DNA of 40,105 nt from Longimonas halophila (GCF_002554705.1 NZ_PDEP01000008.1:1-40105); one strand, 5' to 3'. Counted from the first letter of the stretch, positions 25,877-34,567 are shown. Notes: generated by a model not told the origin, from the sequence alone. Translations and numbers: made by a program.

Positions 25877-27079
25877 ATGACGTGTTCCCCCTCGCGTCCC
25901 CATATTGCTGCCGATCGGTCGGAGGAATGGACCGACTGGCGCTGGCAGATGCGTCACCGCATCCACACGCTCAATGACCTCACGGACTGGATTCGGCCCA
26001 CTGAGGCCGAGCGCCAGGGGGTCGCGGAGACGGAGCCGGTCTTTCGGTGGAATATCACGCCGTATTATGCCGCGCTGATGGATCCAGACGACCCTGCGTG
26101 TCCGGTACGGCAACAGGTCGTGCCGCACATCAACGAGATGCAGGATGACCTGGTCAACGAGCTCGACCCGCTGCAGGAAGTGGCGCACTCGCCGGTGAAG
26201 AATCTGGTGCACAACTACCCCGACCGCGTGGCGTTTTGTGTGACGGCAGAATGCGCGGTGTACTGCCGCTTCTGCCTGCGTAAGCGCATGGTGGGTGATG
26301 CCGACTTCTTTTTGCGCACGGGCGAACTGCAAAAGGCTATTGACTACATTGCCGACACCCCCGCTATCCGCGATGTGCTGCTCACAGGCGGCGATCCGCT
26401 CACCTTCAACAACGCGCATCTGGAGTGGCTACTGACGCGGCTCACGGCCATCGACCATGTCGAGATTGTTCGCTTCGGCACGCGCATGCCCGTAAAGCTG
26501 CCATACCGCATTACCGATGAGCTGTGCGACCTGTTGGCCCAGTACACTCCGCTCTGGATCAACACCCACTTTAATCATCCCAACGAACTGACCGCGGATG
26601 CTGATGAGGCGATAGACCGGCTGCTGCGAGCCGGCATTCCTGTGGGCAACCAAACCGTACTGATGCGCGGAATCAATGACGATGTGGAGACGATGAAAGC
26701 GCTCTGTGAGGGACTTGTGGCCATGCGGGTGCGTCCGTATTACCTGTACCAGGCGCAAGTCATTGGCGGTACGGGGCACTTGCGCACGCCTGTTGAAACG
26801 GGCATGCATCTGATGAAGGCGCTGCGGGGCCAGACCACCGGATTTGCGATTCCGACCTATGTGCTCGACACGCCCTACGGTAAGGTGCCGCTGAACCGGT
26901 CGTGGGTGCGCGGTCGCGCGAGAGATTATGTGGTGATGGAGACATATAACGGCACGGTCTGGGCCGAACCCAATCCACTCCCGGCGTCGTACGCACATTC
27001 CGATATGTTGCCTCGCATCCCGTATCCCGAAGCCGCAGAGACCGTCGCCTCTACGGCTCAGCGCCCTGCGGCTGTATAG
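25877..27079 (+). CDS. KamA-family radical SAM aminomutase (substrate uncertain)
   Basis: A 400-residue protein similar throughout to lysine 2,3-aminomutase: DWRWQMRHRI near the start, the [4Fe-4S] motif CAVYCRFCLRKR (Cys126, Cys130, Cys133), LLTGGDPL (SAM contact), THFNHPNEL, and the PLP-binding Lys336 in VLDTPYGKVPL. In Clostridium KamA, Asp293 and Asp330 hold the lysine side-chain amine. Here the first is Gln294 (YLYQAQVIGGTGHLRT) and the second is Asp331. The loop between Asp331 and Lys336 is two residues shorter than the usual GGGG loop. So it is an aminomutase-type enzyme but not safely a lysine aminomutase. EpmB-like action on EF-P is less likely given the length. No beta-lysine acetyltransferase lies nearby. 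Confidence 0.85.
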   Translation: MTCSPSRPHIAADRSEEWTDWRWQMRHRIHTLNDLTDWIRPTEAERQGVAETEPVFRWNITPYYAALMDPDDPACPVRQQVVPHINEMQDDLVNELDPLQEVAHSPVKNLVHNYPDRVAFCVTAECAVYCRFCLRKRMVGDADFFLRTGELQKAIDYIADTPAIRDVLLTGGDPLTFNNAHLEWLLTRLTAIDHVEIVRFGTRMPVKLPYRITDELCDLLAQYTPLWINTHFNHPNELTADADEAIDRLLRAGIPVGNQTVLMRGINDDVETMKALCEGLVAMRVRPYYLYQAQVIGGTGHLRTPVETGMHLMKALRGQTTGFAIPTYVLDTPYGKVPLNRSWVRGRARDYVVMETYNGTVWAEPNPLPASYAHSDMLPRIPYPEAAETVASTAQRPAAV

Positions 27080-27488
27080 ATCAGAATATGCGAGGTGGCA
27101 CTTCTGCGCAGCGTGCCTCGTACAGCATTGCGTAAGGCATAATATATGCAACTTAAGTTGCGGGGCATAGCATCTAACTTCTTCCCCGACTTCGTCATTC
27201 AGCGCATATGCCGATAGCCATTGGGAGGAACCGAGACACAAGCGCAGTGACTGACGAGTGAAAAGGAGCACAACGCCTCGCTGTATCCATCGTACGCTAA
27301 CTTAGGGAAACGATTTGTGCCATCGGCACTCGCTCTCGCCATAAAACGAGAACTGGGGCAGGTGCTAAGTATTTGTGAAAGAAAGGTGCACATAGCATTG
27401 TGTCCCTGCGGTGCAGGCGGTGTTGGTTGCGTTACCGCTGTTCATCGTGTATCATAAGCCGGATTCTTGGTCCGTCACTCGCGTTTAT
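27080..27488. other. 409-base gap between the aminomutase and the GGDEF-like gene
   Basis: Contains an imperfect hairpin at about 27092-27119 (CGAGG...GCAC with GTGCCTCG), possibly the end of the upstream transcript, and the palindrome at 27148-27161. The rest is A+T-richer than average with no gene recognised. Confidence 0.6.
27148..27161. promoter_or_regulatory. Perfect 14-base palindrome, possible operator
   Basis: GCAACTTAAGTTGC is a perfect two-fold symmetric site with an A+T centre, of the size bound by dimeric repressors. It lies 328 bases before the next gene and 68 bases after the aminomutase stop, so its target is unclear. Function is a guess from symmetry only. Confidence 0.25.
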
Positions 27489-28982
27489 ATGATTCGACTC
27501 ATTCTTGCTGGACTGGCCGTGCTTCTGGCTGTGCTGGCGTTTGCCACAGGCCAGTCGTGGCTGTATGCCACGGCTGGCGGTACAGGCGGCGTGGCGTTAG
27601 GCCTTGTTGTGTACCAGCTATGGCTGCGTCATGGACCGAAACCCTCGTCGCAGGCATCCCGAAACGAAGATCGGGACGCGCTGGGGCTTTCGTCGGTACG
27701 TCCCATGACGGAGCGCTCCGATGCGAATACGTCTAACAGTGCCTCGTCAAACGGCACCGAGGCTGCCCCGCCGAGCACGCAAGAGCAAAAAGACCCTCGC
27801 CCCGCTACGGCAGAATCGTCCTCAGGGCAGAAAGCTGCGCAAACGCGTGACGCATCGCAGGGTAACGCCGGCAAGACGGCGCAGGGTGCTAAGGACTCCA
27901 CTGGTTCGGCGGCGCAGACGGCTAAGGAAGCTGTTGAGGCCGATGAAACGCCGGACCCCGCAGGCGATCCCCGTGTGGAGGCGTTTGTGCGGGCACTGCG
28001 CCACAGCCTGCAGGCCCATACGGTGGCGCTGCTCGTTCAGGAAGAGATGGCGTTGGAGTATCGTATTGCCGGGCTCGACAGTGCGGCTACTGCGGTGCAG
28101 CGGAGCGGCAGTTTCTCGGCTCCGGTGCCGCTGGTTACCGCCCGTATGTCGCACGCCGACGTTACGGTGCGCAGCCTTGGCGATGAGCCGCGCCTGCGCG
28201 AAGCGCTGAACTACTATTCCGACGATGCGCCTTCCCTGCAACATGTAGCTGTGGCTCCTATTCAGCACGCCCAGCAGTCGGCTACCTACTTTTTGCTCGC
28301 CGATGGGGATGCTGATGTGCCGCTTCCACACCAGCATACGAAGCGACTGCTTGCGCAAGGGGCATCTATGTTGGGTCATCTGTTGGGATACGATCCAACT
28401 GCACTTGGGCCGTCGATCCCCTCAACCGATAGAGACAGCCGAAGCGGCACTGCCACGGCCGAGACACAAGAGAGCGGATCTTCGGAGTCTGCAGCAGCAG
28501 AGGATGAGATGGTGGACATGACCACGCCCTCGCCCGAGGTAGAACGACAGGGGCCGCGCCCACGCATTGAAATTGTAGCGGAAGAGATGGAAGAGGCTTA
28601 TGCGGCAGAAGCACCGCTCGCCCTTGCACTGGTCCATCTTAACCGTGCCGACATGATTGCCGAACAAGGCCAAGATACCGTCGAACGTGCGGAGCAGTTG
28701 CTGTATGAGACGTTACAGGAGGCTGCCCCGAACCAGCGGGTTGAGCGCTTTGGCGAACTCACCTATGGCGTCTTCCATCGCGCCCACGTACAAGACGTAG
28801 AAGAATGGACGCTCACGGTGCACCGGGGGATGCTTCGGGCAACGGGACTGCTAAAGGGAGGCGTAAGCATTGGCGTTACCGTGATGGGACAGCGCCACGA
28901 AACAGCCAGCGACTTTCGGGGCGAGGGTATGGAGGCGCTCCACGAGGCCTACAAGTCGGGGGCGCCGGTAATTATTGACTGA
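27489..28982 (+). CDS. Membrane protein with degenerate GGDEF-like C-terminal domain
   Basis: A 497-residue protein. Two hydrophobic helices (about residues 3-20 and 24-43) are followed by a disordered, Ala/Ser/Thr/Gln/Glu-rich linker (about 55-155). A middle domain (about 160-300) looks GAF-like. After a second acidic linker, a C-terminal domain (about 365-497) follows the GGDEF fold pattern: ALALVHLNRADMIAEQG, then ERFGELTYGVF where RxGGDEF would be, then VSIGVTVMG and a final helix with ALHEAYKSG. The GG(D/E)EF residues are lost, so cyclase activity is unlikely; a binding or regulatory role is possible. The ATG at 27489 is chosen because the upstream in-frame part is not protein-like. Confidence 0.75.
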   Translation: MIRLILAGLAVLLAVLAFATGQSWLYATAGGTGGVALGLVVYQLWLRHGPKPSSQASRNEDRDALGLSSVRPMTERSDANTSNSASSNGTEAAPPSTQEQKDPRPATAESSSGQKAAQTRDASQGNAGKTAQGAKDSTGSAAQTAKEAVEADETPDPAGDPRVEAFVRALRHSLQAHTVALLVQEEMALEYRIAGLDSAATAVQRSGSFSAPVPLVTARMSHADVTVRSLGDEPRLREALNYYSDDAPSLQHVAVAPIQHAQQSATYFLLADGDADVPLPHQHTKRLLAQGASMLGHLLGYDPTALGPSIPSTDRDSRSGTATAETQESGSSESAAAEDEMVDMTTPSPEVERQGPRPRIEIVAEEMEEAYAAEAPLALALVHLNRADMIAEQGQDTVERAEQLLYETLQEAAPNQRVERFGELTYGVFHRAHVQDVEEWTLTVHRGMLRATGLLKGGVSIGVTVMGQRHETASDFRGEGMEALHEAYKSGAPVIID

Positions 28983-29168
28983 GGGATGCTCTATGCGTCC
29001 GAGACCGATTCCGGACACGGCTGTTGTGTTACGCTTGGCGCGGTCATACGAGCAAGCATGAAAGCCTGTCGTCTCCTCAAAAAACAAAACAGGTTCCATG
29101 CCCAATCCGGTGCGTTACGGATGCAGGTAGGGCTGTCCGTGTCTTCTGTTTGTCATCACTAACCTTGC

Positions 29169-29774
29169 ATGATGATGCGCTCCTTTGCTGTTTGGACGGT
29201 CGGCCTGATCGCGGTGGGAAGCGTGCTCCTGGGGGGATGTGGAAGCAGTGCCCGAGCGCCCGAGCGTCCTGAGCCCTCGGTAATGCCCGCGCCGCCGGTT
29301 CCAGAAGCGCCCGACGAATCCACAGCAGCGCGGCCGACACCAGATGCAGTTCAGCAACTCGTTGAGGCGGCCCTGCAAGGACGACAGCCCACCTCGTACG
29401 AAGCGGTCGTGCACCGACTGGGTCCCCCGCAGCGGGTAACGGCACAGACGGTCGACAACGCCTATGCTGCGGGACAGGTGGATACGGTGCGTACGCTGTA
29501 CTATCCTGCGCTGCAGGCGCGGGTGTATATCCGAAGTGATGATGCCCACAGCTTTCTCATTCAATTGCAACTCTTGGCGTCATTTTACGCAGATCCGAAT
29601 GGCCTACGAGTAGACATGGCCCAGCAGGCGGTGCGCCAGCAGTTGGGGGCGCCGCAGCGCGTAGAAAACGGGATCTGGGTGTACGAAAACGTGCAGCAGG
29701 GGGCTGCCGACCTGCGGCTCAGTTGGGACGGCGAGCACCTGCGGGCCATCACGTATGTGTTCCACTTTTCGTGA
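29169..29774 (+). CDS. Lipoprotein with two SmpA/BamE-like repeats
   Basis: A 201-residue protein with a lipoprotein signal (lipobox LLGGC at about residues 20-24), a proline-rich linker (about 30-55) and two similar units containing LGPPQRV (about residue 85) and LGAPQRVENGIWVYEN (about 160-175). These resemble the G-x-P-x-x-V turn of SmpA/OmlA (BamE) repeats, but similarity is weak and the function unassigned. ATG codons at 29169, 29172 and 29175 are all possible starts. It ends 14 bases from the convergent NYN gene. Confidence 0.75.
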   Translation: MMMRSFAVWTVGLIAVGSVLLGGCGSSARAPERPEPSVMPAPPVPEAPDESTAARPTPDAVQQLVEAALQGRQPTSYEAVVHRLGPPQRVTAQTVDNAYAAGQVDTVRTLYYPALQARVYIRSDDAHSFLIQLQLLASFYADPNGLRVDMAQQAVRQQLGAPQRVENGIWVYENVQQGAADLRLSWDGEHLRAITYVFHFS

Positions 29775-29788
29775 TGAGGTTTTGGGGC

Positions 29789-30412
29789 CTACGGATATGC
29801 TACTGATCTAATTTCGTCGGTATGTACCTTAAGTTCTCGCTTAATCTGCTGATGACCCATCGTCACGAGAATAACCTGAACCCCTTCACGGCGAGCAAAC
29901 TGCATAGCAGGGACAAAATCGCTATCACCAGTCACAAGAACCAGACGTTCAACAATTGACTTGCTGGAAAGCCATGCCACATCCAGTCCGATTTTCATAT
30001 CAACACGCTTCTGAGTTAGATCCGGTGCAAAGTCGTCTTTTGTAATACCACGTCCCGATGAGGCAAGGTCGCGTGCGGATCTTCTTTTGACCTTCCATCC
30101 ATCGAATGATAGTTCTCCACTCCGGAATGCAACATTTTTGGCGATCTCAAGGTCACGTATGAATGCGCGTTTACTGGCATACGTGTCAGTACGACTGAAG
30201 TCAACCTCTTCGCCTGTAATCGGATGGGTTTCTATTTCTCCATAAGGCGGACAGTAGTAACAGTAAATGCGGAAGAGCTCCTCTTCTGCATCGTCGATAC
30301 ATTCGTGTGCAAATTGTCGAACCTCGTTCGCGGTAGCCTGACGCTTACCTAACGCGCGATACAGTTTGTGGATTACAAATCCGAGGTCAAGCAGTACGGC
30401 AGTCTGCTTCAT
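29789..30412 (-). CDS. NYN-domain (PIN-like) putative ribonuclease
   Basis: A 207-residue protein of the NYN/LabA (DUF88) group. An early Asp (LLDLG, Asp9), then RVDMKIGLDVAWLSS (Asp138, Asp144), then the signature VLVTGDSDFVPAMQFARREG (Asp163, Asp165) supply the acidic metal-binding residues of a PIN-like nuclease. A Cys/Tyr-containing insert (YCYYCPP) lies near residue 50. The gene is clearly A+T-richer than its neighbours: hand counts of two 60-base lines give 42% and 48% G+C against 60% for one rpoB line. That suggests recent acquisition. No toxin, antitoxin or other defence gene lies beside it. Its cellular role is unknown. Confidence 0.88.
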   Translation of the reverse strand: MKQTAVLLDLGFVIHKLYRALGKRQATANEVRQFAHECIDDAEEELFRIYCYYCPPYGEIETHPITGEEVDFSRTDTYASKRAFIRDLEIAKNVAFRSGELSFDGWKVKRRSARDLASSGRGITKDDFAPDLTQKRVDMKIGLDVAWLSSKSIVERLVLVTGDSDFVPAMQFARREGVQVILVTMGHQQIKRELKVHTDEIRSVAYP

Positions 30413-30463
30413 TAGTAAGTGAGAGTTGATCTACAAAGTGAGATAAGGTATACGGTAAAATAC

Positions 30464-30503
30464 AAAGGCCTCTCCCCTTAGATGAAGCAGTTGGGGAGAG
30501 GCC
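30464..30503 (-). terminator. Intrinsic terminator of the nadE-ruvA unit
   Basis: GGCCTCTCCCC (30467-30477) and GGGGAGAGGCC (30493-30503) form a perfect 11-bp stem with a 15-nt loop. On the - strand it is followed by TTTGTATTTTA. It lies about 85 bases beyond the ruvA stop and separates it from the NYN gene. Confidence 0.85.
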
Positions 30504-30588
30504 AAAGATAAATGCCGGCCTACCGGCGTTGACGGATTACAGTGACAGAAAAGAAGTAATAATGTAAAAGTTCCCGTCCCGCAACGCC

Positions 30589-31194
30589 CTATCGCTCCAC
30601 CTTGAGCGCTTTGCGGACCAGCGCATCCGCCGAGTCGATGTCGGCATTGTCGCGCAGGACCACGCGGATGGCGCGCTCAGCATCGGCACGCGACAGGCCC
30701 AGCGATTCGAGGGCCGCGAGAGCGTCGGCGCGGGCGCTGGCTTTTGCATCCGACGAGCCCGTAGACGCAGCGCGGGAGCCGCCCAGATCCATCTCCGAGA
30801 GCGGATCGCGTAGCTCCACAATGAGACGCTCAGCCGTCTTGCGCCCTACGCCCGAAATCTCCTTCAGGCGCGCGGTATCGCCGTTCAGCACATGGTCGCG
30901 CAGCGCACGTGGCGACATCGCGGAGAGCGCTGACAGCGCCAGACTCGGACCCACCCTCGACACGCCGCGCATAGTGTTGAACAAGGTGCGCTCGGCCTTG
31001 GTGGCAAAGCCATACAGCGAAATGTCGTCTTCGCGCACGTAGTGCACCGTGTACAGATGCACCGACTCGCCCGTGTCGGGCAGCTCTTGGAACGTCGAGG
31101 TTGGAATGTCAATGGCATAGCCGAGGCCATCTATATCCACCACCGCCTGCTCGGTCGTTTTTTCGACGAGCGTGCCCGAAACGTACGTAATCAT
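30589..31194 (-). CDS. ruvA: Holliday junction branch migration complex subunit RuvA
   Basis: A 201-residue RuvA of normal length. Domain I is an OB fold (MITYVSGTLVEKTTEQAVVD; LYTVHYVREDDISLYGF). Domain II has two helix-hairpin-helix motifs (MRGVSRVGPSLALSALS; LKEISGVGRKTAERLIVELRD). After an Ala/Ser-rich linker, domain III has ALESLGLSRADAERAIR, the RuvB-contacting UBA-like domain. RuvA tetramers hold the four-way junction for RuvB. It follows nadE by 57 bases and is probably co-transcribed with it; ruvB and ruvC are not in the window. Confidence 0.97.
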   Translation of the reverse strand: MITYVSGTLVEKTTEQAVVDIDGLGYAIDIPTSTFQELPDTGESVHLYTVHYVREDDISLYGFATKAERTLFNTMRGVSRVGPSLALSALSAMSPRALRDHVLNGDTARLKEISGVGRKTAERLIVELRDPLSEMDLGGSRAASTGSSDAKASARADALAALESLGLSRADAERAIRVVLRDNADIDSADALVRKALKVER

Positions 31195-31251
31195 ACCATC
31201 AGCGTAGAAACCAAACAGAAACGAAGGGGCCCACCTAAGGTGCCTGGAGCG

Positions 31252-32937
31252 CTATGCGGCGGGGCGGGCAGCGGACTGCGCGGCCTCGCGGTCCCAGTTC
31301 ATCACAATCGGGATGCGCCGTCCCATACCAAACGCCTTGTCGGTGACACGGATGCCCGGAGGCGCCTGACGCCGCTTGTACTCGTTCTGGTCGACCATGC
31401 GCAGCACCTGATGCACCAGGTCCGGGTCGTAGCCGGTTTCGGCAATGATGGTGCCCGCCTCCTCCATCTCCTCAACATAGCGCGCCAGAATCGTGTCGAG
31501 CACTGCGTATTCGGGCAGCGAGTCGGTGTCTTCCTGATCGGGACGCAGCTCAGCCGACGGCGGTTTGTCGATCGTGTTTTGGGGGATGCGGTCGGTTCCG
31601 GCTTTGCTATTGATGTAGTTGGCAAGCTCATAGACCTTCGTCTTCAAGACATCCGACAGCACCGCGACACCGCCATTCGTATCCCCATAAAGCGTCACGT
31701 ACCCGACAGCCATCTCGCTCTTGTTGCCGGTAGACAGCAGCAGGTGCCCAAACTTGTTGGAGAGCGCCATGAGCGTGATGCCCCGGCTGCGCGACTGGAT
31801 GTTCTCCTCGGCCACGCCGGGTTCGGTGCCGCTGAAAGTATCAGCAAGCATGTGGTCGAAGGCGTCGACGGCGGGAGCAATCGGGATCTCCTTGAAGTCG
31901 ATGCCCAGGTTGCGCGCCAGCTGCTCGGAGTCGGTCACCGAGCCTTCCGAGGAAATCTCCGACGGCATGGTCACGCCGAGTACGCGGTCGGGACCCAGCG
32001 CTTCGGTGGCCAGCGCACACGTCACCGCCGAGTCGATGCCGCCCGACAGCCCCACGAGTGCCTTCTCAAAGATGCCCGTTTTCTCGTAGTAGTCGCGGAT
32101 GCCAAGCACCAGCGCATCGTGCAGGTCCGCAATATCGTTACGGGCAGGCGGTGGGGTGGGCGTAAGAGCATCCAGATCGACCACCACGAGGTCTTCGTCG
32201 AACGGCGTTCCGGCAGCAGCGCATGTGCCTGACGCCGTATACACGCGGCTGTTGCCATCGAACACAATCTCGGTGTTGGCGCCCACCTGGTTCACAAACG
32301 CGAACGGCACGTTGTGCTGCGTGGTGGCGCTTTCAAGCAGCGCTTCGCGCTCGGCAGCCTTGCCCATCGAAAAGGGCGATGCGCTGATGTTCAGCAAGAA
32401 GTCGGGACGCTGCTCGGCAAGTTCGGCAATCGGATCGCGGGTGTAGCGGCGATGCGGCACATTCGGATTGCAGTTCCACATGTCTTCGCACACGTGCAGC
32501 CCAATGCGCATCCCGCGCCACGACACGACCTGTGCCTCGGGGCCGGGCTCAAAGTGGCGGTCTTCGTCGAATACGTCGTAGGTGGGCAGCAGCGCCTTTG
32601 AGCGGACGGTGGCCTCCGCGGCCCCGCGCTCCAGCAGTAGCGCCGTGTTGTAGAGCGGACGGCCCTCGGGGTCGGGGTTTGGTAGCGGGGCCCCCACGAT
32701 AACGCCGATGCCTGCGGGGATCGTGCTTGCAAGCTCGGCAATGGCCTCCTGCACCGCCTCAATGAAAAGCGGATTGCTCAACAGGTCCTGTGGTGGGTAG
32801 CCTGTGAGGCAGAGCTCCGGAAACGCCACCAGGTCGGCCCCCGCCTCGGCGGCCTGTTCGGCATACGACACAATGCGCTGGCAATTGCCGTCAAGGTCGC
32901 CAACGGTCGGGTTGATTTGAGCAAGGGCAAGCGTCAT
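31252..32937 (-). CDS. nadE: Glutamine-dependent NAD(+) synthetase
   Basis: A 561-residue two-domain enzyme. The N-terminal nitrilase-type glutaminase has the triad Glu41 (FPELCLTGYPPQ), Lys114 (RSKALLPTYDVFDE) and Cys150 (LHVCEDMW). The C-terminal NAD synthetase has the pyrophosphate loop SGGIDS at 298-303, GVTMPSEISSEGS and the LLSTGNKSEMAVGY segment. It makes NAD+ from deamido-NAD+ with glutamine-derived ammonia and ATP. The length fits the long bacterial form. The start ATG at 32937 gives the usual MTLALAQINPTVGDL. Confidence 0.97.
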   Translation of the reverse strand: MTLALAQINPTVGDLDGNCQRIVSYAEQAAEAGADLVAFPELCLTGYPPQDLLSNPLFIEAVQEAIAELASTIPAGIGVIVGAPLPNPDPEGRPLYNTALLLERGAAEATVRSKALLPTYDVFDEDRHFEPGPEAQVVSWRGMRIGLHVCEDMWNCNPNVPHRRYTRDPIAELAEQRPDFLLNISASPFSMGKAAEREALLESATTQHNVPFAFVNQVGANTEIVFDGNSRVYTASGTCAAAGTPFDEDLVVVDLDALTPTPPPARNDIADLHDALVLGIRDYYEKTGIFEKALVGLSGGIDSAVTCALATEALGPDRVLGVTMPSEISSEGSVTDSEQLARNLGIDFKEIPIAPAVDAFDHMLADTFSGTEPGVAEENIQSRSRGITLMALSNKFGHLLLSTGNKSEMAVGYVTLYGDTNGGVAVLSDVLKTKVYELANYINSKAGTDRIPQNTIDKPPSAELRPDQEDTDSLPEYAVLDTILARYVEEMEEAGTIIAETGYDPDLVHQVLRMVDQNEYKRRQAPPGIRVTDKAFGMGRRIPIVMNWDREAAQSAARPAA

Positions 32938-33083
32938 TAGCAGGTAAAGGGTTCGTGAGCAGAAGAAAGCCCAATTGACATCAGGAGGTGCAACGCCATC
33001 GCCCGGTTGACACGTTCCGGAACCGAAGAAGGGCAGTTCAGGAAATCGAAGGCGGTCGAGCTGGATAGTTCGGTGTGCCGGGG

Positions 33084-33767
33084 CTACTGACGTACGGACT
33101 CAGAGCGCGTTAGGGAGTCATTGGCAGCATGTGTAGTCACCCAACGGTTGATGGGTTTTTGAATGCCGTCAACGATGGTACTAACAACAAGTCCCCACAC
33201 GCTCACGCCTGTTAGAAGGATAGGTGTAATGACCAGCAAGACAAATCGGGTTTCGTTTGGATCGCCCAGTTCTTCGGGCGCTGCGGTTGTCCAGAGTCCT
33301 AACTGGACAAAAGCCATGTATCCCACAATGGCCCAGAAGAGCCACACAAGACGTTGACGGAGCGAGCGGGTGCGGCGCGTTCCGAAGACAGCAATCCAAA
33401 CAGTGTGTGCTGCCCACATGCCCAGCGCCGTAAGGAGCCACATGATTATGGGTGCGGCTTGAGAGAGAACGGGAGATGCATTAAGAGCGAGCGCTCCCAG
33501 TGTATCAACAGCCTGCGTAGCCATTTCTTCTTCGGCCGCCTGAAGTATCAGAGCATGGGCTATTGCCATGGGCAGACGCGCAGCATACAAAAGGGCGTCC
33601 TGCAGAAAAGCAATTACGCCGCCGTACAACGTGGGGAGCGTGAACGCAAACGCCAGAAACCACCCAATGAGCATGGGCACAAGCTGTGTCCAGCGCACAT
33701 AGTCTAAGCCGATTTTAGCGAGTGCGCCAATGAAATATACAGCGTCGTTTTGGTTCAGTATCGCCAT
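33084..33767 (-). CDS. Integral membrane protein of unknown function
   Basis: A 227-residue protein with about four membrane segments (residues 28-55, 104-128, 140-160 and 173-198). A longer, weakly amphipathic stretch of Ala-rich helix (60-95) lies between the first two. A basic loop (GTRRTRSLRQRL) follows segment 2, and the C-terminus is polar. I do not recognise the family and no catalytic motif is visible. It lies between yidD and nadE on the same strand with gaps of 82 and 146 bases. Confidence 0.7.
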   Translation of the reverse strand: MAILNQNDAVYFIGALAKIGLDYVRWTQLVPMLIGWFLAFAFTLPTLYGGVIAFLQDALLYAARLPMAIAHALILQAAEEEMATQAVDTLGALALNASPVLSQAAPIIMWLLTALGMWAAHTVWIAVFGTRRTRSLRQRLVWLFWAIVGYMAFVQLGLWTTAAPEELGDPNETRFVLLVITPILLTGVSVWGLVVSTIVDGIQKPINRWVTTHAANDSLTRSESVRQ

Positions 33768-33849
33768 GCGGATTGCGGGGAGTTGTAGCTGTCACCGGGA
33801 GACAACGGGAGCAATCACACATGCGTAAAGGAGGCCGTGCAACCGGCCA

Positions 33850-34179
33850 TTACGGCGAGTCGAAATCAGAAGATGGGGTTTTTTGTGCGGGGCGAGGCGG
33901 CGGTTCTTCCCCAAACCAGCGCGGCGGGTCGTAGCCCGAGCCGCCCAGCGGATGGCAGCGCCCAATGCGATACAGCGTAAGGATCAGCCCCTTCACCGCT
34001 CCATACTCACGTAGCGCCTGCTCAGCGTACGACGAGCACGTCGGGTGGAAGCGGCAGCTGGGCGGCGTAAACGGCGAGATCGCCGTCCGGTAGACCCACA
34101 GCAGGCCCAGCAGCACGTAGCGGGGCAGCCGCCAGAGCCTGCGCGCCCAACGAAAAATGACGGTGCGTATGGTATCCAT
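33850..34179 (-). CDS. yidD: Membrane protein insertion efficiency factor YidD
   Basis: A 109-residue protein with the YidD pattern: a hydrophobic/amphipathic N-terminus ([20 protein letters not shown]), the cysteine motif [19 protein letters not shown] and [13 protein letters not shown]. YidD helps YidC-dependent insertion of membrane proteins. In many bacteria it sits between rnpA and yidC; here it is away from them, beside unrelated genes. The C-terminal 20 residues are Pro-rich and extra to the core. Confidence 0.95.
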   Translation of the reverse strand: MDTIRTVIFRWARRLWRLPRYVLLGLLWVYRTAISPFTPPSCRFHPTCSSYAEQALREYGAVKGLILTLYRIGRCHPLGGSGYDPPRWFGEEPPPRPAQKTPSSDFDSP

Positions 34180-34525
34180 AGGAGATGTGTACGCCTGTCA
34201 TTTCCACAGAGATTCGACGTATCCGCCATACAATGGAAACTGCCATATCAGCGCCGCCGGAGACGTCCGCGCCGTTCGATTACGGGCATAACTTATACCA
34301 TCTGCGTAGGATCATCGTACAGGTGTTTGCAAGCTGTGAATCTTTAGTCCGGGATCAGGAGCGAAGCGCTGGGAACGCAGTGACCGAGTGCTCGTGGGGT
34401 GCGGATATCCCGGGCGGCCTCCAACCAAACGTGTACATCGAAGTCTCGCATCCGGTATTACTACGTTCGTTTCCAGCTCTGTGGTGATAGAGCGCCTTAC
34501 CAGGAGTGAGAATTAGGGTCCAAAT

Positions 34526-34559
34526 AGATCTGACAGGTCTTCCGAGACCTGTCAGATCT
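34526..34559. repeat. Perfect 15-bp inverted repeat with TCCG loop
   Basis: AGATCTGACAGGTCT (34526-34540) and AGACCTGTCAGATCT (34545-34559) pair without mismatch around TCCG. The form (repeated GACAGGTCT/AGACCTGTC) resembles dispersed palindromes I recall from other Bacteroidota genomes. There is no second copy in this window. Confidence 0.6.
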
Positions 34560-34567
34560 TTATCATC

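Noticed and set aside
25877..27079. Naming the aminomutase kamA or epmB
   Set aside because: The lysine-binding Asp is replaced by Gln, the length differs from EpmB, and no efp gene is nearby; a family-level name is safer.
31042..32232. 396-codon + strand open frame opposite nadE/ruvA
   Set aside because: Arg/His-rich, no domain, opposite two well-identified enzymes.
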